Assembly (NCBI GenBank): GCA_020631735.1 | Contig: CM036160.1 | Coordinates: 2,092,407-2,156,406, forward strand | From: Saccharum officinarum | Lineage: Eukaryota > Streptophyta > Magnoliopsida > Poales > Poaceae | Direction of reading: 5' to 3' | Length of the DNA: 64,000 bases | Shown: piece by piece, positions 33,020 to 43,567 of the stretch | Layout: every line of letters starts with the position of its first letter | Numbering within the stretch: the stretch's first letter is position 1 | The notes under the pieces: model-generated | What the model was told of the DNA's origin: nothing | Database searches by the model: none | Seen by the model: the letters and a program-made list of their open reading frames with translations, nothing else | Position numbers and translations under genes: made by a program

Positions 33020-34664
33020 TTAGAAAGAATAAACATCAATGTTATGTGGGAGAAGGAGGTCATCAAAATACAGGAGCCTCGTCAACCCCGACTTATGAGT
33101 CCACATGTGTTCCTCACCATACCCCACAAAACCACCACCTTCTTGTTTGGGCACGAGAGCATCTATCTGAGCATGAATCTCGGCACTAGTCATCATTTGC
33201 GGTGGAGGGTCTTTCACTACGACACCTTTCATAAAGTTCTTGATGTCTTGTCTGAATGGATGGTCAAGAGGGAGGAATTGATGATGTTTGTCGAACGACG
33301 AATACTTGCCACCCTTCTGTAACCAAATGAACCTCAGACGTTCCTTGCATATTGGACATGGAAACTTCCCATGAACACACCAGGCGCAGAATATCCCATA
33401 GGCCAGGAAGTCATGCAGAGAGTAGTGGTACCAAACGTACATTTTGAAGCTTGTCTTTGTAGCTCGGTCGTATGTCCATACGCCTTCCTCCCAAGCACTG
33501 ACCAATTCATCAATCACAGGCTCCATGTACACACCCATATTACTCCTTGGGTGTCCAGGAATTATCAATGACAAGAATATATTCTGTCTTTGAAAGCATA
33601 CGCCGGGGGGGGAGATTGAGGGGGATAATGAACACGGGCCAACATGTGTATGTGGCAGCCATCAATCCATAAGGATTGAACCCATCTGTTGCCAGCGCAA
33701 CACGTACATTACGAGCCTCATATGCTTTCTCACGATAAATGCAATCAAAGAGGATCCATGCTTCACCATCAGATGGATGTACCAGTTTGTCAGCATTGTA
33801 TCGTTTTCCCTTTTTGTGCCATGTCATCTGTTTCGTGGATTCCTCGGTCATGTATAGCCGTTGGATCCTCGGTACGAACGGGAGGTACCGTAGGATCTTC
33901 ACAGGGATCGTAAGCTGCCTCTTCTGGCCATCACCAGAGTCTACCTCTAGGTACCTGGATGATTTACACTTTGGACAGTAATTTGCATCCTTGTGTTCTT
34001 TTCTAAATAGGACGCACCCCTTCGGACAAACATGTATCTAATCATATGGCATCTTGAGTGCACGAAGGAGTTTCTGTGACTCATACATGCTCTTTGGCAG
34101 AATGTGGCCATCCGGAAGCAGGCTGCCAATCACGGTCAACATACTATCGAAGTGTTCTCGACTCATGCTACACTCAGACTTCAACCCCATTAAACGTCCA
34201 ATGGCATCCAGTTGAGAAACTGTTGTCTGGTCGTGAAGGGGTTTCTGTGCTGAAGACATCATGTCATAAAACGCCTTTGTCGTTTCCTCCATCTCCTCCT
34301 CCGTACGTCCTTTAGTGTATTGTGCTTCATGAAAGTCATCTAACATATCTGCTACCCCGGCAGCAGGATCAAAATCCTCGACGCGGGGTCTCACCACCTC
34401 CTCTCTTAGACGATGGGCTTCACCATGGTGGACTCACCGAGTATAGTCCGGCGTAAATCCATTCTTCAAAAGATGTTTACCCATATCCACCTTATTTTTC
34501 CTTTTTCTATTTGCACATCTCTTGCAGGGACACAAAACTAGAAACGCTCCTTTAGCAGACTCGCCAAATGCTAGTTCCAAGAAATCATTGGTCTTCATCA
34601 TCCATTCAGTGGTGAAATCACTCTGACTTGCGTGACCGGTGTACATCCACTCACGGTCATCCAT
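33020..34664 (-). pseudogene. TNP2-type CACTA transposase, broken and truncated
   Basis: The N-terminus MDDREWMYTGHASQSDFTTEW with CPCKRCANRK is the transposase-associated domain. It continues with FHEAQYTKG, HKDANYCPKCKSSRYLEVDS and ILRYLPFVPRIQRLY, then TDGFNPYG, an SLIIPGHPRSNMGVYMEPV segment and CPICKERLRF, ending at LPHNID. Lesions are a TGA at 34434, a TAG at 34038 and a one-base frameshift near 33577. The family normally continues for several hundred residues beyond LPHNID (MHTEKNV...), so the C-terminal half is missing. DNA-cleaving activity is not expected. Confidence 0.9.
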
Positions 34665-35539
34665 CCTCTAACATATATACCAGCGAGCAAAGTAACCATC
34701 AATTGCAGCTACATGTTGTTCGTACTATCTAATAGGTGAGGATAGGTCCTAATCCCACCCGCGGATGCGTAGATGAAGTTACTTTCCATGCTCTACTCCT
34801 ATCGGAGACAGAATTTCGGCAACACCTCCCCGTTGTTCTCCCGATACACGTCCTAGTAGGGAGAGTGTGTATCCAGAGAATAACAGGGAGATGATGCCGA
34901 AACCCTGTCTCGAATCGGAGCAGACCAAGAAAACTAACTCATCTACGCATCCACGGGCTGTCCAAAATACGTGGACAATCCGAAATAGATACGGTCATAG
35001 ATATACAAAGATTTGCACACCAATAACTGTATCTCTTTCGAACGGGAGACGCCTAACTGAGTTACGCGAGCTACGACTATGATAAGGAAAGGGGTTATAC
35101 CTAGGGTGCCGGTGGAGTCAGGATAGCGGAGCCGTGGCGAGTCGGTGCAGTGGCGAGGCGACGCGGTGCAGGCAGAGCCGCAACATCGAGGAAGACGATC
35201 GACGTACTCCGACTCCACTTCAACGGGCTCTTCTCTGCAAAAAAAGAAAGAAAAATAATACTGTTAATTAAAAATTTTGGTAGAACCTCCCCTGCACGGG
35301 AAGTTTCGAATACCTGCAAAAAACAACGGCACGATGGCCGACATTCACATATGACAGCTCGATGGTCGACATCCACATACAACGGCTCGATGGCCGATAT
35401 CCACATACAACGGCTCAATGTCCAAAAATCACATACAACGATAACACATACAACAACAATTACTACTAACACGACTATTTCACGCATTACACGAATTGCA
35501 TAAAAAAGGAATGAACGAACCTAGTGTGTGCTCGTCGGC
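34665..35539. other. 5' region of CACTA element
   Basis: Sequence between the transposase start and the GC-rich block. It contains four imperfect repeats of an ACATACAACGGCTCGATGG-like phrase (35345-35440) and exon-like pieces I cannot assign. Probably leader exons or introns of the transposase transcript. Confidence 0.4.
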
Positions 35540-35815
35540 GTTGCGGCGGCACGGCGGCGCGGTCGCGTGGAGGCGCGGCCGTGCAGGGCGAGTGGCACGG
35601 GCGGCCGGCGCGGCTCGGCGGGCGGGCGCGGCGCGGGGCGGGGCGGACGGGCGCGGCGCGACGCGGTGGCCCGGCGCGACGCGGAGCGGGGCGGCGCGGC
35701 GCGGGGAGGCCCGGCGCGGGCGCAAGCGGGCGGCGCGGGCGGCGCGGGCGTTGCGGCGTGGCGCGGGGCGCGTGCGGGCGGGCGGCGCGGGGGCGCGAGC
35801 TGGCGGGCGGCTTTC
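35540..35815. repeat. Extreme GC-rich (GGCGCG)-type block
   Basis: About 275 bases of nearly pure G and C built from GGCGCGG, GCGCGACGCGG and GGCGGGCG phrases. Long frames occur on both strands because stop codons are absent by composition. It may serve as the promoter or CpG-rich leader of the element; this is inference. Confidence 0.85.
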
Positions 35816-35831
35816 TGGTATATAAACATGC

Positions 35832-36602
35832 TTTGCCGAGTGCCCGCGATTCGGCACTCGGCAAAGATTTTATTTTTTTTTAAATGCTTTGCCGAGTGCC
35901 GGCGATCTAGCACTCGGCAAAGCCTTTTTTTAAAAAAAATCTTTGCCGAGTGCCAGATCGCCGGCACTCGGCAAAGTTTTTGATTTTTTTTAATTTCTTT
36001 GCCGAGTGCCGCCGATCTGGCACTCGGCAAAGATTTTATTTATTTCATTTTTTTTGTCCCAAATTTTTTTTAAAAAATTTTCAGAATTTTTTAAATTTCT
36101 TCGCCGAGCGCTAGATCGCCGGCACTTGGCAAAGATTTTTTTTTGCCAAATTTTTTTTTTAAATTTTCAGATTTTTTTTAAATTTCTTTGCCGAGTGCCA
36201 GATCGCCGGCACTCCGCAAAGATATTTTTTTTGCCAAATTTTTTTTAAATTTTCTAATTTTTTTTAAATTTCTTTGCCAAGTGCCAGATCGCCGGCACTC
36301 GGCAAAGTTTTTGATTTTTTTCTTTAAAATTTTTTGCCGAGTGCCGGCGATCTGGCGCTCGGCAAAGAATTTATTATTATTTTTTTTGCCCAATTTTTTT
36401 TTAAAATTTTAGCATTTTTTAAATTTCTTTGACGAGTGCTAGATCGCCGGCACTCGGCAAAAAATTTAAAATTTTTTTCCTCTAATTTTTTTTAAAAATT
36501 ACTTTGCCGAGTGCCCACGACTTGGCACTCGGCAAAGAATTTTCAGCATTTTATTTTTTTTTTAATTCTTTGCCGAGTGCCAGGATGCTGGCACTCGGCA
36601 AA
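35832..36602. repeat. CACTA subterminal repeat array, inner
   Basis: About ten units of TTTGCCGAGTGCC followed by 6-12 variable bases and the inverted GGCACTCGGCAAAG, separated by T-rich spacers of 25-60 bases. Each unit is itself a short palindrome. Some units are mutated (TTCGCCGAGCGC, TTTGACGAGTGC). Confidence 0.9.
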
Positions 36603-36631
36603 GATTTTTTTTTTTCACCCAAATTTTTTTA

Positions 36632-37478
36632 CAGCCCTAATATAATATTAGGAGCTACATTTTAAATTTTGGTATATTTTTTATGTTTTTTGCTGCACTT
36701 AGTTAATTTGTATCATTTACTAGAATTTTTTCGGAAAAAGTAAATTTGAACTGTAGGTGCATGGAATAATAGAATTTAGACATTCAAAAAATAATATTCA
36801 TGCTTTTGAGTGTATTATGAGGCGCTATCTAGGAACACACTCGAAATTTCGAACATCATGTTCACGAAACATGGGCACCGACTTGCGGGCGATTTGTTTT
36901 TAAATTTTATTAAATACAAACGAAGTCCGAAAATCACAAAAATTGTCAAGATGTCATGATATCGCATGTAGATGCTATAATAAAAAATTAAGAATGTTTT
37001 GAGAAAGTTGTGACGTACGTTGCTTGAAACCCAGACATCTTCATATGTGTTATCACAATATCACATGTGGTTTGTCTGGGTTTCAAGCAACGTACGTCAC
37101 AACTTCCTCAAAACATTCTTAATTTTTTATCATAGCCTCTACATGCGATATCATGACATCTCGATAATTTTTATGATTTTCGGACTTCGTTTGTATTTAA
37201 TAGAATTTAAAAACAAATCGCCCGCAAGTCGGTGCCCATGTTTCGTGAACATGATGTTTGAAATTTCGGGTGTGTTCCTAGATAGCGCCTCATAATACAC
37301 TCAAAAGCATGAATATAATTTTTTGAATGGCTAAATTCCATTATTCCATGCACCTACAATTCAAATTTGCTTTTTACGGAAAAAATTCAAGTAAATGATA
37401 CAAATTAACTAAGTGCAGCAAAAAACATAAAAAATGTACCAAATTTTAAAATCTAGCTCCTAATACTATAGTAGGGCT
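36632..37478. repeat. Long inverted repeat, 405-bp arms, 37-bp spacer
   Basis: The left arm 36632-37036 and right arm 37074-37478 are reverse complements around a centre at 37055. I counted about 22 mismatches by eye over the arms. At the centre the left arm ends TTGCTTGAAACCCAGAC and the right arm starts GTCTGGGTTTCAAGCAA. Similarity continues outward into the TTTGCCGAG arrays, where both sides have CACCCAAATTTTTT-like spacers. A transcript across this would fold into a hairpin of about 0.85 kb. No protein is encoded. Confidence 0.95.
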
Positions 37479-37519
37479 TCACAAAAAATTTGGGTGCAAA
37501 AAGAAAAAAAATTTAAATT

Positions 37520-37883
37520 CTTTGCCGAGTGCCAAGATTCTGACACTTGGCAAAGAAATTCTTTGCCGAGTGTCAGATTTCTGGCACTCGGCAAAGTAAT
37601 AAAAAAAACTTTGCCGAGTGCCTAACAGCAGACACTCGGCAAAGGTTCACCGTTCGGGCTCACCGTTTGTGAGTACGTCTTTGCCGATTGTAAATCTTTG
37701 CTGAGAGCTAGACACTCGGCAAAGAATTTCTTTGCCGAGTGTATTTCTTTGCCGAGTGCCCGGCACTCGGCAAAGCGATCTTTGTCAAGTGTCTTACTTT
37801 GCCGAGAGCGGCACTTGGCAAAGAGCCTCTTTGCCGAGTGCCCGATATTTGACACTCGGCAAAGCATATGACACTCGGCAAAG
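37520..37883. repeat. CACTA subterminal repeat array, outer
   Basis: TTTGCCGAGTG and CACTCGGCAAAG units in both orientations, ending 18 bases before the terminal TAGTG. More compact and less T-rich than the inner array. Confidence 0.9.
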
Positions 37884-37901
37884 ATGCTGTTTCCGGTAGT
37901 G

Positions 37902-39540
37902 CACGTCCGATCCACTGGCGGTCACAAGCAAGCCATGCATGGTTGCGGTCCCTGTCCACTGAGCTCATAACAAGCCAAGCATTTGCATGCCTTTCTTTCA
38001 CATATCACAATGAAACACCTGAATCACTTGCCATTCATCAACCAGGCCAGCTTAGGACACCCGCAACAGTAAACATCATCGACTTGCTCTCTATACAAGC
38101 TTCATGTCCTGCCAAGTCAACAATAGAGAGCGCAAGCGACTAGGAGTCCAACAACCATCTTTAGTGCTAAGTCACAAAAAAAACCATCTTTAGTGCTGCA
38201 ACCTGTTCGACATAAGCCTCTCCTCTCTCTTTTTTCCCTTTTTGTTCCCTCTTTGTCTTTCTCCTTTTTCTGTGTACTTTGTATTACCTGTTGTTCTTTT
38301 AATAAATTACAATAGGAGCTCCTTGCTCCTCCTGATTTCTCCAAAAAAAAATCTGTTCAACATACTGCTATAGTGTCTGACAACCGACCACCCTACACCT
38401 GTGGTGGTAACACCCTGCACACTGTGTCGAGCTCCACCTAGCCCATGCTTGTATTTGTGCCCTCCCCGCCCATGGCGCACCGTGTAGAGCTCCACCTAGC
38501 CCGTGCTGGTATTTGTGCCCTCCCCGCCCACGGTGACAAGCACACTCAAGCCTATGCTAGTATCCATTCCCTGCATGCATGCTGCCGCCTTGCTCCTGCT
38601 CCGCTTGTCCTATATGATGGCGGCCATGGCTACAATGCGGCAGTTTTGTGCGGCTGCTATATGCCAGCCACGAATCTACCTTGCCAATATCACACTAGCA
38701 CCCTTGCTCTGCCCGTGCTGATGGTTGTCTGTTGTTGACCATGACTGCGCTCCTCACCCTCGGCGTCCTACAATCGCATATGTACGGTGGTGGCTGCTAA
38801 CCCGCTACGCCCCTTATCTAGGGCCATGTCATCAGCACTGCCCACCAAAAGGAGCAAAGGCCACATGCACACTATGAGCGTTGGGGCACTAATCGGGCCA
38901 CCACTGTGTAGATCTGCTATGCCCCAACTTGCAGGCAACCCATGGTGGTTGCCCTGCTTGATGCGTCAATGGCCGTGGATGCTGCCATGATGTCTCACCT
39001 CTGGCGATTGTAGGAGCTCAAGCGGATCATGAGGGGTGGAACGGGGGACCTGCCATTGCCGGATGGGAACCGAACCATCATCAGGTGCTCGGTGCACCTT
39101 GAGGCCTAATACATGCGTGAGAACTAGGCACTTTTGTGGTCCTTAGACACCATGGTGCAACCGCCTCTAAGACACTCCAGTCAAGGATGTCGTATTTGTC
39201 ACGTTGCGGCTGGACTTGAGGCACTTGTCGATGGGGTAGGGATGTAGGGTTGGCACATTGTCTTTCTCAGTAGTGTGGAGAGGAGGGATGGGAGGGGCAC
39301 ATTGCGGGGTGGAGTGGAGTGAAGGGCCTAACCCCTGTATAACTTGCATGAATGGTTAAAGGCAAAATGACAATTTCTGAAAAATTATGCGAGCTGATTG
39401 CGGATGATGACGAAAAGAGGTAACGGTGTTGATGGCAGTGGCATAAAGAAAAAAAACTACAACGATGGTACAAATGTTACGGGAATTTTTCTAGGGGGCT
39501 ATAGAAAATTTTGACAACATTTAGGGGCATGTAACAAATT
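37902..39540. other. Intergenic, no convincing gene
   Basis: Begins just outside the CACTA right end. Contains a retroposon-like tail near 38280-38350 (TTTTAATAAATTACAATAGG then a short A-run) and a 58-bp tandem duplication. Open frames on either strand show no recognisable domain. Confidence 0.45.
38429..38546. repeat. 58-bp tandem duplication
   Basis: GAGCTCCACCTAGCCC at 38429 and 38487 starts two copies that continue through ATTTGTGCCCTCCCCGCCCA. Confidence 0.9.
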
Positions 39541-40200
39541 CTCTCTATTTTATAAATAGGGCCCTGACTAGGGTTTCCTGCGCACCCAAGTCAACTCGGT
39601 CCACACACCCCTTCCTCCTTTGCATCTCCGCCGCCGCCGTCCCACACTGCCTGCACTCCCACCTCGCCCTCGACCATGGTCGTCCTAATCCAAGCATGCT
39701 CCCTTAGATCCAACGCCCTCCCCGGTTCCGATGGCGCACCGCCGGCCTCCATCGCTTCCCGATGTGAAATTCGACATATCTTGACGCACCAACATCCCCA
39801 TCCAAACGCCATTCCCCGACGAACCGCCTCACCGTCGTCACTTGTACAACCGCCGCTCGTCCTGTGATCCATTCTAAGCCTGGAAACCATGGACCTGCCC
39901 CCTTCCCCCCTCCTCATGGGAAACCCCGAACCCTAGCACTGGTGAACTCCTTTGTCTCCAACGGCAGCAGGTGAGTTCTTCATCCTTTTTCTTTATTGTT
40001 TTCTTTATGCGTCCCAAATGCCTAAATCATACCTACGCAATAATAAGCGTTTACCTTACAAACCTCCCTCGTATGGGCACCTTGTAGCAACTAGCATGCA
40101 GAGTTTTTTTTATAAAAAATTATATATTTATTACCAATCTATCTATCTAGTTCATAGCCACTACACCAATAAATTCCTCTAAATCTATAGCTCGCACCAG
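39541..40200 (+). other. Possible promoter and first exon remnant
   Basis: A TATA-like sequence (TTTTATAAATAGGG at 39549) is followed by a C-rich leader and a frame starting ATGGTCGTCCTAATCC at 39676 that runs 63 codons without a recognisable motif. GT after AGCAG near 39969 could be a donor. No second exon is seen. Confidence 0.3.
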
Positions 40201-41229
40201 CACCACAATGAGTCATGTCACCTCCAAATTTCAACCCTTGGACCACACCCAGTAAAATTTCATAAATTCCATTAGAATATTTTTTAACTCATCCCTTACA
40301 TGACGTTGATTGTCCCTTAATTTCCATCATTGTTAATTTTGTACTAAGTCTCACACTTGTGTTGTTATGGTGACTCTAGCGCCCCGTCGATAAAGCAGCA
40401 ATGTGTTCCTCACACTTGCGCCGTTATGGCAGCTCTAGTACCCGTCGATAATAAAAGCAGCAATGTGTTCCTTCGTCTCAGAAGGCAGCAATGTTAGATT
40501 CACCTTTGGACGTTCAGTAGCTCCACATTGCACTTGGGTCCCACCTGGAATCTCAGATTATCTGAGACTTGTTATGAATTATGAAGGTTAGGTAGAGATC
40601 CGCCTGTGAATTCCTCCCTGGGAGCGGTGGTCATTCCCACCCCTACCCCTAAATATAGTCAAGACATTTCTATCTCTTTATAAGAAAACACATGCACAGA
40701 AATTAGGACATGGAAAAACAAACTGAGTATTGAGTCGTTCAACATATGTACATAGGTATGGAATCAATATGTAACTACTAAATACCAAAAATGCTCAACT
40801 TCTAAACAATACCCTCCTGTTCTTACCAAAGAAGTTTCTTTCTGAGAGATACCAAAGGGTTTATACAACAAAATGGTACATATGCCATCCTGTGCAATAT
40901 TCCAATGACAAACAGGTGGCAAATCTCAATGGACACCTCGGTAACTCTTCTCCAGTTAAAACAAAAGAAAAAACCTCAGTGTTCCAGGGAAAAAGGCGTC
41001 AATTGTCAAAACACAACATGCAAGTAACTAATCAAATTTGGGAAGGAAAGTATAGCAAACACATGAAAAGAAATTAGACCCAGTTGTTGCTTACTCATCA
41101 AACACTTCAACGGTTAAAACAAAATATAGCACTTAGTCTGTGACAAACTACAATATTCTTGGAACTGAGATGCCAAATGTCAAACAATGCAAAGAAATGG
41201 CTAATCAGGTTTCTGTAAAACAGTATAGC
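40201..41229. other. Intergenic, no gene seen
   Basis: AT-rich sequence with a short local repeat (CTCACACTTG...GTTATGG at 40350 and 40410, and AGCAGCAATGTGTTCCT at 40395 and 40455). No domain-bearing frame. It would be the 3' flank of the F-box fragment on the minus strand. Confidence 0.45.
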
Positions 41230-41634
41230 CTAACAATCAACCCACTCTTCAAACCTTACAAAGGGGTCATTTGTTGACAAATCATGTGCCAGCGCATTAT
41301 CCATGTGCCCGTAGACATGATAAATAAAATCAAACTGCGCAATCCTGGAGTCCGCCTTTTTCGTCTGGAGAAGTTTGTGCTGATTTTCAATCCATTCATT
41401 GGTAGTGCTAGGCACTCGACAATAATCTATCTCATAATACATTGACCCACAATATATCTGAAAAACCATCGACTCCAGCAACCTTGCATTAAGCATGAAG
41501 AACTTGGCAAAGTTGACATGTGATTTGTTGCCTCTGTAGTTTATCAACACAATTTTCTTCAGTGGAATGTCAATGGTCCCGAGAAGATTCCGGTATTTAC
41601 GAGACCACCCATTTGTCTCCCCTGCCTTTGTTGT
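41230..41634 (-). pseudogene. FBD-type F-box/LRR protein, C-terminal exon
   Basis: A minus-strand exon opens after a TTTTCCCAG acceptor and ends at a TAG stop. It encodes GWSRKYRNLLGTIDIPLKKI, NYRGNKSHVNFAKFFMLNAR and LLESMVFQ, then NEWIENQHKLLQ, SRIAQFDFIYH and HDLSTNDPFVRFEEW. This is the C-terminal FBD-associated region of plant F-box/LRR proteins, which act as substrate receptors of SCF ubiquitin ligases. The exon itself is open. The F-box and LRR exons expected to the right are not seen; a transposon (41718-42535) and unrelated sequence lie there instead. Probably a truncated gene. Confidence 0.75.
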
Positions 41635-41717
41635 CTGGGAAAAGCACAAGCGACATAAAAATGGTGAAAATCTAGGCAATAGAAAGGCATCGATGTGATT
41701 GTAAGTGACAAAAGAAT

Positions 41718-42535
41718 TAGAGAAATTTTACAATGGTTGGAAAAAATATGGACCATCCATCGACTAAGATCGGATGGTAGAAAAATAGGAGGTACCCAAC
41801 TGAAAGTATCTGGAGGTACCAAATAGATGGGGATAGTACCAAATTAGGTGGGACCAGTACCAAAATATGTGAGGCTATATATATTTTTCATTTTATATTT
41901 TATTTTTGAATAAGGGTAAATCGGTCATGGGAAAAAATGGGATATATAGCTGCTGGATGAGACACGTGTACTTGTATTTGTAGACATTTGTTCTTTAATT
42001 TTTCATCAAAGGGAAAAAGAGCGTATATGATACTATCATGACGTCATGGACCAAGACCATTAGCATGGCGCACGACACGGCTCAGGCTCCGAGCACCTCG
42101 ACTAGCTGCTCCCACTTCACCTCGGGCTCCGGCAACATGCGGTGGTGGCAGTGGCAGCTTGGCCGTGTCGGGGAGCAGGCCGTCTGGCTTCTCGAGCTCG
42201 AGCAGGAACTTGAGTTGAGCATGGTCCTGAGAACGGCAGGTGATCAGCACAGCCATGAGCTGCATCATCTCAGCGCTCACCTTCACGCTCTTCTTCAGAG
42301 CGTTTGACATTGGAAACCCGGACGGATACTGGAAGGCTCCTACATGCTGATATATTTCTCCAGACGGCCTGCGGGGCCTCGTGCGCCCCGACTAGGGTTT
42401 ACTTAAGGGCACAACATCAATTACTAAAATACCCTCTATAATATATTTCTCAATTAATTACTTAGAAAATAAAAAAAAAGATGGAAGTACCTAGAGGTAC
42501 CATGGTACTTTTCCAACCATTGTAAAAGATCTCTA
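41718..42535. mobile_element. TA-flanked element with 25-bp inverted ends
   Basis: The left end GAGAAATTTTACAATGGTTGG (41720) and the right end CCAACCATTGTAAAAGATCTC (ending 42533) are inverted repeats differing at two bases near the tip, bounded by TA on each side. The interior has GGTACC-rich flanks (GGAGGTACC and GTACCAAAT on the left, GTACCTAGAGGTACC on the right). Length is about 0.8 kb. Superfamily is uncertain (Tc1/mariner-like from the TA site). Confidence 0.75.
42044..42310 (-). pseudogene. Captured gene fragment in TA-flanked element
   Basis: The minus frame MSNALKKSVKVSAEMMQLMA continues to CRSQDHAQLKFLLELEKPD and a proline/alanine-rich end. It looks like real protein sequence and stands out in GC content from the AT-rich element ends. 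Parent gene not recognised. Most likely host DNA captured by the transposon. Confidence 0.45.
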
Positions 42536-42974
42536 GAGATAAAAATTGTGAAATGCAAAATATGATCATTTCAGAACATCCACTTAGGCAAAGCGGGAAA
42601 GCCTGTTGGGGCGATTTTTGTCCACACAACTAATTTTGTTGCAAGTATTTTGGGTCACCAATTGGTAACTCGTTGCATGCAAAAAAGTTTAGGATTTTGC
42701 ATTTCGCTTAAGGCCAAGCGAAGGGTAAGATATGATTAAAAAAAGATTAGTCATTTGAACAGATTAAAATGGTTAGGCATCAAAAGATAAATGAGAAATA
42801 CTCATAAATAGGTTAGGACCTTCGAATATGACATTACCTTGGCACACTTGCTAAGGTGATTGATAAACATTCCGTGGGTAATAATAATAGGACGGAGCTG
42901 CCTGAGCTATATTTAATTTAATCTGTTTCTGCTTGCACTATATGCCACTGACTGGTGTCAAATCGATGGCCTAG
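42536..42974. other. Intergenic, no gene seen
   Basis: AT-rich sequence without protein-like frames or repeats that I could identify. Confidence 0.5.
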
Positions 42975-43386
42975 CTAAATAGACCAAACTTCGCATGGAA
43001 AGCCAATGAGGGAGCCTGTGCCGAGGTGACTGACAACGACAGTTCCTGTTTGAGCTTGGATCATGAAGATTATCGGTGATTCATCACCCTTCTGACATTG
43101 GCCCTGCGAGTCCAATCCACTAATAAAACCACTGGTGATATATAACATGGAAAACCGGATCGGAGAGGTATTGATGGCCACAAGAACATTTCAACTCGCT
43201 GATTAGGGCCAACAAAAAAGAACTTTCTCGCATTCGGTTCATCATGAAAGTATGCATCTTCGATTCGCCCCTCTGAGACGTACAGGAGATCAATTTTGCT
43301 GAAAGCCATGATGTTCCCAATGGATGCCAGACCATTATTGGTGATGAGGTGATCAGAGACAAGAGAACTGATATTTGGACCTTCAT
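42975..43386 (-). pseudogene. Unrecognised exon-like fragment
   Basis: Protein-like minus-strand sequence in overlapping frames: IMAFSKIDLLYVSEGRIED and AYFHDEPNARKFFFVGPNQR in one frame, then INTSPIRFSMLYITSGFISG and IIFMIQAQTGTVVVSHLG in another, suggesting a frameshift near 43160. I do not recognise the family. It could belong with the F-box exon on the same strand at 41230-41634 or be unrelated. Confidence 0.4.
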
Positions 43387-43567
43387 ATATGGGACTAGCT
43401 GGTGTTAGTAAAAAATATTCTTCTTTTATATAAATTTAGTCAACAACTTAGCATAAATTGACCAAATTTGAATCTCTTATATTTCAGGAGACAGTGAGTA
43501 TTAATTAAGTGTTTGATGATGATGCATGGTCATCTCCTTTACGTCCTGACGCTTATTACCATGATAC

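Larger units (their letters stand above)
31029..37901 (-). mobile_element. Degenerate CACTA (En/Spm-type) element
   Basis: The element reads right to left. Its 5' terminus is at 37901: on plus it ends CCGGTAGTG, on minus it starts CACTACCGGAAACAGC. Next come arrays of TTTGCCGAGTGCC subterminal repeats (37883-37520 and 36602-35832) enclosing a long inverted repeat, a GC-rich block, a TNP2-type transposase pseudogene (34664-33020) and a second transposase-like gene (32968-31029). The 3' terminus is not visible and may have been lost where a Helitron-like end sits (29993). With nonsense, frameshift and truncation lesions in the transposase it cannot move itself. Confidence 0.85.

Noticed and set aside
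35496..35864. Long open frames on both strands in the GC-rich block
   Set aside because: Nearly pure G+C sequence lacks stop codons by composition. Products are Arg/Ala/Gly/Pro strings with no domain, open in several frames at once.
35832..37883. Regularly spaced TTTGCCGAG repeats resembling a CRISPR array
   Set aside because: Units are palindromic, variably spaced, in both orientations, and adjoin a CACTA terminus in a plant genome. They are transposon subterminal repeats.
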